NCBI RefSeq assembly: GCF_963678635.1
Contig: NC_087065.1
Span: forward strand, 31,808,375-31,872,374
DNA: 64,000 nucleotides
Origin: Symsagittifera roscoffensis
Taxonomy: Eukaryota > Xenacoelomorpha > Acoela > Convolutidae
Direction: 5' to 3'
Shown here: in pieces, positions 54,940-64,000 of the stretch
Numbering within the stretch: the first letter of the stretch is position 1
How the letters are laid out: every line of letters begins with the position of its first letter
Notes under the pieces: generated by a model
The model's database searches: none
Told to the model about the DNA's origin: nothing
The model's input: only the letters and a program-made list of their open reading frames with translations
Position numbers and translations under genes: made by a program

Positions 54940-55345
54940 CTAATTGGTTGATTCCAGTTGTATAAATGTACTGGTTTGTGTTTATATTGCTTTTTTATTC
55001 GTCTTTTTCCTCTTTTTGATGAATTTGAAGTTGTTTCTGAGTCAGAAAAATATAATTGATCGTGTATGGGGCAATTTTTATCTATAAATTCTTTTAATTT
55101 ATAGAGTTCGTCTAAATTGCTGGCTTCTGATTCTGAAAATGCGTTTCTATTTTTGGAAAATCTTTTTCGTGTTATTTGTCTTTGTTTAGTTATTATTTTT
55201 CTTTTTAGTGTTTGTCGTTTTGTTCTAATATATCCAACTGTTTGTGTGTGAGGTGTGATTACCAGGTCGTATTTTTTGTTTTCTATTATCTAGTTGTGCA
55301 AAACGATTGTTTGTTTGTTTCCTAGATTTTTAAATGAGGTTTAGG
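54940..55345 (-). pseudogene. Relic of the small basic ORF, copy B
   Basis: Homologous to 739-1125. The ATG is lost through a small deletion, an early TAG is present, and the final stop has become TGG. Confidence 0.6.
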
Positions 55346-56581
55346 ATGACGGATGCAAAAAGTTGTTAGATGATTTCTATTTTCTTAAATTGTTAGTCCT
55401 TAAGATTTTTTGGTTAGCTTAACCTCGGTCTATTTGTTCAGGGTTGGAGAGAAAAGTATATCGATTCCGAAGAATGATTTTTACTTTCTCGTGGCTAGTA
55501 TAAGCTAAGGTGTTGACCTACTTAATCTTACTTAGGGGTAATGATTGTGTTCAAGGGTTGGAGAATAGTAAATCGATCCACAAGGTTCAGGTATAATTAG
55601 AACGCAAGTAATTCGTTAGATACTATTTTAAACTTACTAAGTCTACGATTTATCCTGGGTCTTGATAAGAGGAGGGTTCAAGTGAAGGATGAATAACCGA
55701 AGTTTTTCACTGTTTATCCTAATTTGAATGGTTAGTTTTGTTGAAAAATTTCTATTAGTCTTGGGTTTTTTGAAAGGGTTGGATAGTGAATCGACGTTTG
55801 AGGTCGTTAGACACTGGCTAAAAGGGTGGGGGAGAACAAAATTGTTCTTTTTGATCCAAGGATGGGCCTTGATGATCAAGTTTAAATTTTAACTGAATAG
55901 AAAATGAATTAAGATCCAAGGATAAGCCTTGATGATCTGATTTGAAAATTAAGTGTATTTAAGTTTAAAATGGTTTAAATTTGTTTAAGGAAAAGATTTA
56001 GTGTTTTAATGATATTAGTGAGTTCATGATTGCTGTTATGTTTTAGGTGATGAAGCTGGGACAATTGGATAATTTATGATTACTAACAGTTTATTGTCAT
56101 GCTACTAATTTTTGTTTTGATTTTCAATAAATATTTTCCAAATATGTTTTATAGAATACTGCAGAATTTTAGGAGAACGATCTGAGATCTTTTTATCAAT
56201 CGTTATTGTATATTAATATTTTGTTTAGCGCCTGAAATGATCATGAAGATTGACTTCAAGATTTAAGTTTGCAAATGAAAATTTAAATTCATTGCTAAAA
56301 AGATTCTAAATATAAAAGTTTGTGTTGGCTTTTGCCGTATTATCATATAACTATTTGGTAAGTTTCTATTTTGTCGTATGTCGTCTCTGGTTCGAGGTCT
56401 TCTTCCAATTCCGGGTAGTTCTCTTATCGTTCGGAATATTGGCTTTGATCTATTGAGTCGTAGAGACATTTCGATTCAATTATCGTCGTGTAACATTTTA
56501 AAAATGTTTTGTCTAATTTCTAATCTATTTTTGGTTAATTCTAAGCTATTAAGGTCTTGTTCGAGACTTATGGTCGCACCA
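55346..56581 (-). other. Leader of retroelement B with primer-binding site
   Basis: Two bases after the 5' LTR (- strand from 56581 leftwards) TGGTGCGACC begins, the TGG start and spacing expected of a tRNA primer-binding site; I cannot assign the tRNA. The CTCCAACCC and ATCCAAGGAT repeats of the copy A leader recur at about 55440-55930. Confidence 0.65.
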
Positions 56582-56583
56582 GA

Positions 56584-56993
56584 TGAGTTATTCCTGAAGT
56601 GGTTAACTCATAGAGTAATTTCGGATAGGGTACATCGTCTGCTCGTCACGCTATCTTATTTTCGGCCGGTTAGATTCGTGCAACTTCTTAGTCTAATACC
56701 GATCCTAATTTTACTCTTATACTATCTAGTCTCAGGGTGTTTAACTAGTCTCTGCTAGGCTCAATAGATCTAGGGTATACTGGTTTATTGCGGCTGCTGA
56801 AGTCTTCTTGGAGAGTCAACTAATTTCTAAGTTAAATTCAAATCTCTCTGGTGCTGAAATTACAAGTAAATCCAGCACTTACAAATAAGTGGGTTGTTAG
56901 TTAGATGGATCATGATTGGTTAATATTAAATACTTTACAGTGGTAAAATATCTAATTTATCCAATCATAAAATGTAGTTTAGATCAGGTTCCA
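56584..56993 (-). repeat. 5' LTR of retroelement B (410 bp)
   Basis: It differs from the 3' LTR at about five substitutions, plus the 7-base tract at 56592-56598 (TTCAGGA in element orientation). It has TG...CA ends, and CTAT follows at 56994-56997. Confidence 0.95.
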
Positions 56994-57048
56994 CTATATA
57001 AAACCCAGAAGTTCTGTTTAAAAATAAATTTTAAACAATTTGCGCAAA

Positions 57049-57364
57049 TTTTTGGAGATTTAACCTTTGTTATACTTTATTGAGCTGCGTAAGAGGCTTC
57101 CTGTGATATAATTTTCTCATCAATTAACAAAGTAGTTTCTGCGTAATTCTTGATTAATTGAAAAAAGCCAAAATGACCCATTTTTGGGGTAAAATTTTTG
57201 TTGAGAGTTTCGGAGAAAAAATGGCACCATATTAATTCTGGTGAAATTCTAAGCAACTTTTGTCTTCTTCACTTTTTGTCTAATCTTAACCCAATTGGAG
57301 AAAAACGCGTTTGAAAATTCAAGTTTTGTTCGTTTCGTCCGGATAATTTAAATCAGCACTGTAC
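57049..57364 (-). repeat. Right inverted arm of the foldback-like unit
   Basis: The inverse of 37749-38065. Beyond it, to 57663, the sequence becomes A/T-rich, then has a 14-base C run (57624-57637) and the terminal CCTAGATCCGCCAATG. Confidence 0.85.
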
Positions 57365-57663
57365 TCTTTTAAGACCTTCCTACAATTTTTTCCAAATACA
57401 TCTGAAATACATCTCATCCAATGGCGCCAATATGTACTGATTTTTTTCGGAAGAGGGAAGCGCTTGTCAAAAAAAGGTTTTTGAGTCGAAACTGTCCAAA
57501 AAGTTTGTAAAAACTCCTTTTTTGCCTGTTTTTTCAAAAATTGGAGAGCTCTGAAAATAATTTTGATCGATCTAAAAAAATAGTCGACAAAAAAATTTTC
57601 AATTTTTTTTGAAGATCTGACCACCCCCCCCCCCCCCGGGAGAAAATCCTAGATCCGCCAATG

Positions 57664-58075
57664 TAGACTGTAACATTTACAAAGTTTGATTAATTGAGTA
57701 CCTTTTGACTATTTTAAAAAAATTCTCGTTCTGCCAAAAGTTCAATCCTTTGTTCTCGACACTTGAAATTTATTATTATTTTTATGTGATGGTCGACTAA
57801 AAAGGCATTAACATGGCGTATCACTAGAAATTCAAGGACGTTTCATTATGACATTTTGTGTTCAGAACAGCCAGACTACTCGTATTCTGGTGAAGAATGT
57901 TCCCATCGCTTTTTAGCGAAGCGCAGAGTTTTTTGTTTGAAAGCATTTGAAATCAATTTTCGTGTAGTTTCTTTTCTTTGGAGAGCATAAAAATGCTTCG
58001 AGCTTTGATTGTTTCAATTTGTGTTGACTTCATGTTCAACTTAAACAGAAGACTACCCGAGTCGAGATTTTTCAC
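57664..58075. other. Intergenic DNA, nothing recognised
   Basis: No ORF or repeat that I can name. Confidence 0.4.
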
Positions 58076-58470
58076 CTAATTTGAAGCAAGATTTGAGCGG
58101 TTTGAGTGTTTTTTTTTAGACAATTACGCTCAAAACCTTGCTTCAAAATGAGCGGTTTGAGCGGTTTTTGAACGGTTTATCTGAAAAAACCGCTCAAAAC
58201 AGTTCAAATCTTGCGCGATTTTTGAGCGGTTTTTGAGCGTTTTTTTTAGATAAACCGTTCAAAAACCGCTCAAACCGCTCATTTTGAAGCAAAAGCAAGA
58301 TTTTGAGCGTAATTGTCTAGAAAAACCGCTCAAACCGCTCAAATATTGAGCGGTTTTTTGAGCGTTTTTTTATAAATCGCTCAAAAACCGCTCAAACCGC
58401 TCATTTTGAAGCAAGATTTTGAGCGCAGTCGTCTAAAAAACCGCTCAAACCGCTCAAATCTTGCTTCAAA
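58076..58470. repeat. Palindromic minisatellite of GAGCGGTTT / AAACCGCTC
   Basis: The 9-base core occurs more than 20 times in both orientations, linked by GAAGCAAGATTTTGAGCG segments. Neighbouring blocks are inverted relative to one another, so the whole array can fold into long hairpins or cruciforms. It has no coding role. Confidence 0.9.
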
Positions 58471-58730
58471 AGAGGCGAACAACCTCAAATTGGGATCCCT
58501 TCTCGAGAAGACAGCGGGCATGGAAGATTCTCTAACAAAACCGTCGAGCATTTTTTTTAAAGTTCCAAAATTTTTAAAAATATTCAGCGGACTGAAAAAA
58601 AAAGAAATAAATTGATAGGCGAGCAATCTCATGCAGCCCACTCCTGCACAGCGCGACATAATTTTTTCTAGAACTACAGCAACTTGATGCCAGGCTAAAA
58701 ACAATAATGCATAAAAAACCTTACATTGCC

Positions 58731-58811
58731 TCGGAATGGTTTGCTCAAAAGCTCGCTGGTGAAACTCTGCAAGGGATCGCGTTCAATCGGAGTTTGCTGC
58801 AACAGTTTATT
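58731..58811 (-). repeat. Duplicated transposase-gene fragment
   Basis: Almost identical to 59704-59785 (AGCTCGCTGGTGAAACTCTG core), which lies inside the transposase coding part. It is a local segmental duplication or the trace of a second copy. Confidence 0.75.
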
Positions 58812-59338
58812 GCAAGCTAATGTTCAAAATGCCTTAAGAAACAGACGATATGTTTTTCTGCTATTCAGCTGCGAAAATAACGCTCTCAAAAACTCTTCCA
58901 ATTTTTGGTTTAAAAAAACGATTGGTCAATTGCCTATCCGGGATTATCAAAGAGAACCTTGAAGCTGCAGTATTTTTAAGTTCGAAATTTTAATTAGAAC
59001 TTTATGCGCACTGAATTAACCAAGAAAAAAGTATAAAAGAGCAAGCGAATGCAAGATACTCTAGTACAAAATGGTCTAATTTTGCTCAGCACTAGTCGTT
59101 TGATGCCTCGTTTTTGATGCTATGCTTAAAGAATTTAGATTTATTAAATCAGGTTGCTCTTAAAATTATCATTGAAAATTATTTCTGTAGTTATTGCCTT
59201 TCATTTTGCGCCGAATTGTAGTATTGCTTCAAAAGACAAAGAAAAACACTCAATTACGAAAGGAACTGATACTTCAATCATGCTCAAAGTGTGACATCAT
59301 TTTAATGAAATAAATCAGATCTTTAGAAACAAAATGAA
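58812..59338. other. Intergenic DNA, nothing recognised
   Basis: AT-rich; no supported gene. Confidence 0.4.
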
Positions 59339-60486
59339 TTAACTTGCATTTTTACTGTCCAGTTTCTTTTTTTTTTCGACGGGAAGTTTTTCAACTATAT
59401 AAGCAAGGGGCTCGAAATTACTGGCCTGTTCTGCATACACAGTATCATCTAAATTTAATCTGACAAGATCAACTATTTCGAACACCTCGAACGCAAACTT
59501 AACTTCCTCATCGTCAAAAAAGCAATGAACTTGGCCCACTTTTCCATCTTGTAATTCGACAAAACTATTAGCTTGAGATCTTGAATGGCTCATGCTATCG
59601 AGATGTAAATCACCCTGGCTGCGACAGAAGAAACGGGCTGAAGGAAAACTTTTTTTCCACTCAATAAGAAGCGGAGTCTCTTTCATGGAGTAGGCATCGT
59701 TGCCTCGGAATAGTTTGCTCAAAAGCTCGCTGGTGAAACTCTGCAAGGGATCGCGTTCGGTCGGAGTTTGATGCAACGGTTTATTTCTGATATAACGGTG
59801 CACTAGAAGTCGACAGGATTTAACAGTTCCTGTTAAAGGTCGAACCAACTGATGATGGGCTGACTCAAATTGGGTTGCTGAAGTCGTCAAAGGCCAACAC
59901 CACAAAGATCAGCGTGATGGTCTGATTCATAAAGAGACCTGAGTGCATAAACTATGTTACTCAAGTCTCGAAGGTATCATTGATGCTGAGTCATGAAAGG
60001 CGCGAAAACTATAGGCGAAAAGTAGAGCAGAAAATTTTTCAACTCAGAGACCTTGAAAAGATTAAGTCTTTTAAGAGGACATAGGGCGCAGGTGAACTCA
60101 GATGGGATCGAGACATCTTTAGTCCAAGGGTCTACTTCAGGTACTCAGCTTAAAGTTTCACATAAAAATTTCAGCAAATCGAAGGCAACACCTTTCAGTG
60201 CTTGGTGCATCGTGTCAACTGGGCTACTTAGTGGCAAGTTTTCGATCATCGCAAACAATGTTGAGGCCCCTCGAATACCACGAGTCTCAAGTTCGGGGTC
60301 ATTTGGGTTTGATAAGTGGTGTGTATGTTTGCTGGGATCTGGCATAACACTTTTTTCTTTGTGTGAATAACTGTGAACATATGCTTTGTGGGTTCCCTTC
60401 ATAACACACAAATTGCAACCATAGTATCCATTGAGCCCCTTCATTTTCAGCAATTTCGGCTTGCATGTAAGATCAGCTATCAGCAT
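59339..60486 (-). pseudogene. DNA-transposon transposase relic (CACTA-like, tentative)
   Basis: The upstream piece (60486-60145) reads LLKMKGLNGYYGCNLCVMKG and later PLSSPVDTMHQALKGVAFDL, the YGCxxC...DxMHxxLxGV pattern of transposase-domain proteins of CACTA/EnSpm-like elements. The downstream piece (59905-59339) has TQFESAHHQLVRPLTGTVKS and a C-terminal part like the end of the same family. The two are separated by a stop (TGA near 60143) and about 240 bases that may hold an intron or damage. It is not an intact gene. Confidence 0.6.
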
Positions 60487-61410
60487 AATTGTTATGAGTT
60501 TCAGGTCATATTTTCGGTTCTCGTGAACAATTTGAGCTGGCCGGCTGATTTCGTTTTTTAGGTAATTAAATACGGAATCCCAATCACTAAATTCAAATCC
60601 ATACCATAGGGCACATCAAGTAATATTAGCAAAAGACGACCTAAGTTTGGGTGGTAGGTCAGCGCACGCTATCCACACAGGGATCTGGCATAACACTTGC
60701 AGACTCACGGTGAGAAGCCCTAACTTTGGCTCCGTCGATGTTTAATATGACACGATTCTCATTGTTTCTCCTTCCACTATAGGTTCCACTTTGAGATCAG
60801 TGTGTGAATTCGAGCTCGAGTAAGCCATTATAACATCAACGTTTTCTTGCACTTGCTGAACGAGACTATTGAAAAAATTTAGAAAAATGACCTCACCATT
60901 AGCATATTTCTCTTTTTCGTGAAGGAAGATTTCTTCTTCGGCGGCTTTACTCCATTCTTTTGATTTGTTCTGGTGCTGGTGCGTTCTTTTCTCCTTGCAT
61001 TAATTTCTCGCGCTTGATTAGATCCAGCATCAACTGATCTGACCCACAATGTTTCGCCACAATCAAAGTGAGCGAAACTGTTGAACTCTGCTTTGAACAA
61101 TTACATCTGATGTCTCGCTTGTAGTCACTGAACTAAACTTGAAGCCCCATGATGATGATTGCAAAGCTAAGTCCCTATTATTGGTGCCTGAGTCTTCTGA
61201 CTCATTTTCGGAAACTGGAAAAATAGCAGAGCAGACACTTTCAGCCTCAAAATTATCTGTTATCTCTTCCGGCTCGAAATTTTGCGCAATCAACATTCTG
61301 TTTCCGGGAGTTTCAACAACTTTGTCTTCTGATGGTGGTATTTCTTCGCAGTTCACAGTTTGCCGATGAAATTTTTGCAAGATTGCACTTGATTCTAATT
61401 TATATAGCAT
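60487..61410 (-). pseudogene. Possible 5' part of the transposase gene
   Basis: Two open pieces (61410-61063, acidic, with PVSENESEDSGTNN; 61100-60879, with GETLWVRSVDAG and basic RRKERTSTRTNQK) overlap in different frames, suggesting a frameshift or splice. The position upstream of the transposase and the same strand suggest the N-terminal region, but no domain is recognised. Confidence 0.3.
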
Positions 61411-62000
61411 ATTATTTCGCTTTCGATTTTTTTCAACATTTTTAAACGATTGTATTTGTGTGTCACAACATTCAGCTTCGGAAATCTTTTGTGGACCGGC
61501 TTTGTTTTGAACAGACTCACTGTAGGTTGAAGTGCAGGACTAAGAAGATTGATGTCTGTGAATTGAGGGGCTTTCAAAATCCTCAGCTCTTTTCTGTTCC
61601 GGCTCACTGTTCTTAGGATTTTCATGATTAGGGCATTTGCATTGATCATTGTTTCCGAAGAAATCATCGCCGTATTTCACTGTAATTTCCTCGTTGACTT
61701 CTATGTTTCTGATTACCTTTAAGCAAACAGCTCTATATTTTAGCCCACAACTGTAACCCATGAAATATTCGCAGTTCGGCTGGCAACTATGATTCACAAA
61801 ACGAAATGGTCCCAGCAAAAAAGCATCTTTTGAACTTAACTGACCCCTCATTATAAACAACTCTCGATATTCATTCTCCAATTCCAATGGTATATCTACA
61901 AGAAATCCCATTGGAGAGGACAGTGGTTCAGAGCGGGGCTTCAATTATTTCCCTTTTGTGTTAATTAAACCGAAACCTCCGTAGTTATCCCGTAGGAATC
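61395..62000 (-). pseudogene. SET-domain (lysine methyltransferase-like) fragment
   Basis: Reading leftwards, NYGGFGLINTKGK is followed by TAA (61947-61945), then PMGFLVDIPL, LLGPFRFVNHSCQPNCEYF (the SET NHS-C-PN motif), VNEEITVKYGDDFF (the ExITxxYG motif) and a post-SET-like CKCPNHE. SET enzymes transfer methyl groups from S-adenosylmethionine to lysines. The core catalytic motifs are present, but a stop precedes the main part and a frameshift near 61560 scrambles the end. It lies directly upstream of the transposase relic on the same strand, so it may belong to the transposon. Confidence 0.8.
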
Positions 62001-62567
62001 ACTTTTTCCCCGTTTTGTGTCGTCGTACAACTTCAAAATTTTTTCGAGAACTTTCAATAAGGTTTTCGAAGACTTCAAGCGATATTCGAGATCTAACCAA
62101 CGAGAGTCAAAATTGGTTTTCGGCTAACATAACTCCGATCATTTATCAAATAGTTTCCGATGAGACCATCTAATGCAACAATATCACGGATGCTTGGCAT
62201 GTTTGTCTGAAAAGAGCGCAAAAAAATTGATTTGACTTGTTTCGGTTTCAAAAAAGACAAGCTCACTGGTGGTCTTAGATGCGGAACAACTGACTACTCC
62301 AAAAAAGCTCAGAAACTCAATTAAGAACAATAAATCAAAAAAGTGCCTTGAGACTAAAACAAGAAATCAATAACTGTTCCAAATTTTAACGCAGCTCTTT
62401 TATAAATTATTCTAAGTGAATTTCAATTAAAACATTTGATAGCAGAAGATAGCACAATTTTAGAAAGCACAATTTTCGAAGCATTTAAATAATCTAAATA
62501 ATCTATTAGACAAACTTTTCATCAACAATTGACATTTGTAGTTCAATCAAAATCACATCCTGACTAA
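62001..62567. other. Possible intron or spacer upstream of SET fragment
   Basis: No ORF; AT-rich. Confidence 0.35.
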
Positions 62568-63637
62568 TCATCGCGTTCGGCAAAAATAAATATTGGTCCA
62601 CTGATGCATCAAATTTCCACAGGGACGGTTTCCAAGGCCGGGGTTACAGATGCACTTTGACGGGCCAAGCGGTTCAATACCACGTCTTTTCTGGTTTACT
62701 ATTTTCCTACATGTCTTGTAAGCAAGAAGGGGCTTAAAGGGGTACTTTTTCTGTATAACTCCTAAATACAACAACAATAATAATTGTTATCAATAAGAAT
62801 TGTCAACAAAGACACAGTTCTTATGTCTTAGAGAGCAAACCTTTCTGGGGGAAAATTTTCCTTTGATTTTTATCTTTGCAAAAACTAAGGTTAGAGTGAT
62901 TGTATCTCATAATAGCTGTTAATTTGGAGTTATATGAATAAATAGAAGACTAACTTTCAAATTTAGCACTTATTTCTTCAGAACCGGGATTCCTTGAAGT
63001 TTGCGATACCTTCACCGGAGACAGCATGGTATCCATTAATTCATCTGCCATCAATTTTTTCGCCAGCTGGAGTGCAAAATTGCTCAGCAGCTTTCCCGCC
63101 GAAAACTCCATCAGGTCTTCCCCGTTGTGCCAGACTGGAGTTACTGATATATTCCATTACGGGTTGTCGTCTACACTTTGAAAACATTCGCGCTTAAAGT
63201 TGAGCAACTCCTTTACTTCCTCTCTCTAAAGTACAGCTCAAACTTCTGAGAAGCAAACTTCTCCGAAATGTTTCGGTTGGAGTTGACTAGCTTTTCTTCC
63301 TCTTTGTAACTCTGTAAAATAGCCAGCTTCGGTCCTGTTTATTTGTTTGCCCTCTGCATTGCAATCGAACAATCAACTCCAATCAAAATAACTCTCCTCC
63401 AATGATTAAATTAGTATTTTCCCCAGGAATCAAATTATTCCGGGCATCAAAACTTGTCCCACCCCACGCTTCGCCAGTAGAACTCAATTTATACAACACT
63501 TTATTCTCGAACAACCAAAACACTTTTCCTATTATTAACGACTGTTTCACAATGATTTCGTTTTCGAAATCCGTGTCAGATTCGTTAACTTTTTTCTTCG
63601 GGTTTCTTCGCGTTCCAGAACTTTGCGACGTATTCAT
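62568..63637 (-). pseudogene. Candidate upstream exons of the SET-type gene
   Basis: Three open pieces lie in order on the - strand: 63637-63383 starts MNTSQSSGTRRNPKKKVNES and includes WLFENKVLYKL; about 63165-62985 includes EDLMEFSAGKLLSNFALQLA and SPVKVSQTSRNPGSE; 62720-62568 includes CRKIVNQKRRGIEPLGPSKC and a Cys-rich run. Together they could be exons of one gene leading into the SET domain. Splice sites were not resolved, and the pieces may be decayed. The function is unknown. Confidence 0.35.
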
Positions 63638-64000
63638 TATAAAAAATTTCGAAAAAAGACTGGGCAGTTATTAGCTTTCCACGACATTCAACTTTTGAAA
63701 AACCAAACAATTGTATGAAACTAAAAAAACTTGAGAATCAAGCTACACAGGAACAAGTATTTACTCGCAAAGTTTTTTTCAAACTGCTACAACAAACATC
63801 CTAAAAGAACTCATTCAGACAGAACCAATAAAATCAGTCAACAAAAAGACACTCAACTATTCAACTTACAAAAAACAGACGGTTCAAAAGTAAATATTTG
63901 CTTATGCTCCTATCAAAATTTTCAGAGATCGAAGCGGTACTCAATTTTATTCTTCCTTTGTTCCGTTTCTCTGCAGACTGCGCTTTCTGTTTTTTTTATC
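63638..64000. other. Right window edge, nothing recognised
   Basis: AT-rich DNA upstream of the MNTSQ ATG; it might contain its promoter. No motif is clear. Confidence 0.35.

Larger units (their letters stand above)
38120..56993 (-). mobile_element. Ty3/gypsy-type LTR retroelement, copy B (complete, 18.9 kb)
   Basis: Two 410-bp LTRs bound the element, with CTAT duplications outside. In transcription order it holds a primer site, a leader, a small-ORF relic, gag, protease-RT-RNaseH, integrase, membrane ORFs, a Pro/Ser-rich ORF, an envelope-type glycoprotein, an accessory ORF of 522 residues and a long 3' non-coding part. The LTRs differ at about five positions plus one 7-base tract, so insertion was fairly recent. 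At 18.9 kb it is much longer than the 5-9 kb common for gypsy elements. Several genes carry private stops or frameshifts. Confidence 0.95.
37663..57663. mobile_element. Terminal-inverted-repeat (foldback-like) DNA transposon interrupted by retroelement B
   Basis: The left end reads CAGTAGCGGATTTAGG and the right end, inverted, CATTGGCGGATCTAGG; both are preceded by TA, a possible 2-bp duplication. Inside, 37749-38065 is inverted against 57049-57364 over about 316 bp. Removing retroelement B and one CTAT copy leaves a unit of about 1.1 kb with no transposase, so it is non-autonomous. The superfamily is not determined. Confidence 0.65.

Noticed and set aside
57319-57624. 101-codon - strand frame
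   Set aside because: Lies in the foldback arm and the A/T tracts of the transposon end; no motif.
58381-58704. 107-codon - strand frame
   Set aside because: Starts in plain DNA and ends in the GAGCGGTTT array; repeat translation.

Overview
This window is AT-rich, intron-containing eukaryotic DNA, most likely from an invertebrate animal. It carries an intronless mu-class glutathione S-transferase pseudogene, a Polinton/Maverick element, two copies of one very large Ty3/gypsy-type LTR retroelement, and DNA-transposon debris. I see no rRNA, no convincing tRNA, no CRISPR array and no clearly intact host gene. The species cannot be named from sequence alone.

Layout. 1-14229: retroelement copy A (+ strand), whose 5' LTR lies left of the window and whose gag, pol and env are broken. 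14230-18723: tandem repeats, TAATTATAAT-rich DNA, a DNA-transposon end near 16899, and the GST pseudogene (17932-18519, - strand). 18730-37212: a structurally complete 18.5-kb Polinton with 396-bp inverted termini and a perfect 6-bp target duplication (AACGTT). 37663-57663: a DNA-transposon-like unit with long inverted arms, whose loop was hit by retroelement copy B (38120-56993, - strand, two 410-bp LTRs, 4-bp target duplication CTAT). 57664-64000: a palindromic minisatellite, a decayed transposase gene and a SET-domain gene fragment, all on the - strand.

Polinton. On the - strand it carries protein-primed DNA polymerase B, in two exons with one in-frame TAG, and a 211-residue protein with a basic nuclear-signal-like motif. 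On the + strand there is a compact, overlapping gene train: a PC4-like protein, a protein with an HUH-like His-x-His motif, two conserved unknowns (one with a D-x-E exonuclease-like motif), two paralogous small proteins, a membrane protein, the packaging ATPase, a small conserved protein, a PRE-like protein, integrase, penton (minor capsid), a pVI-like basic protein, and a 584-residue reading frame that joins the major capsid protein to the adenain-like maturation protease. The module therefore encodes replication, integration, capsid assembly, capsid maturation and packaging.

Retroelement family. Gag, protease, RT, RNase H and integrase appear to lie ancestrally in one reading frame. They are followed by two small membrane proteins, a Pro/Ser-rich protein, a large envelope-type glycoprotein and, in copy B only, a 522-residue accessory protein. 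Comparing copies A and B shows which breaks are private to each copy. The LTRs end in an inverted repeat enclosing a 7-base tract that differs in all three LTRs present, including between the two LTRs of copy B.
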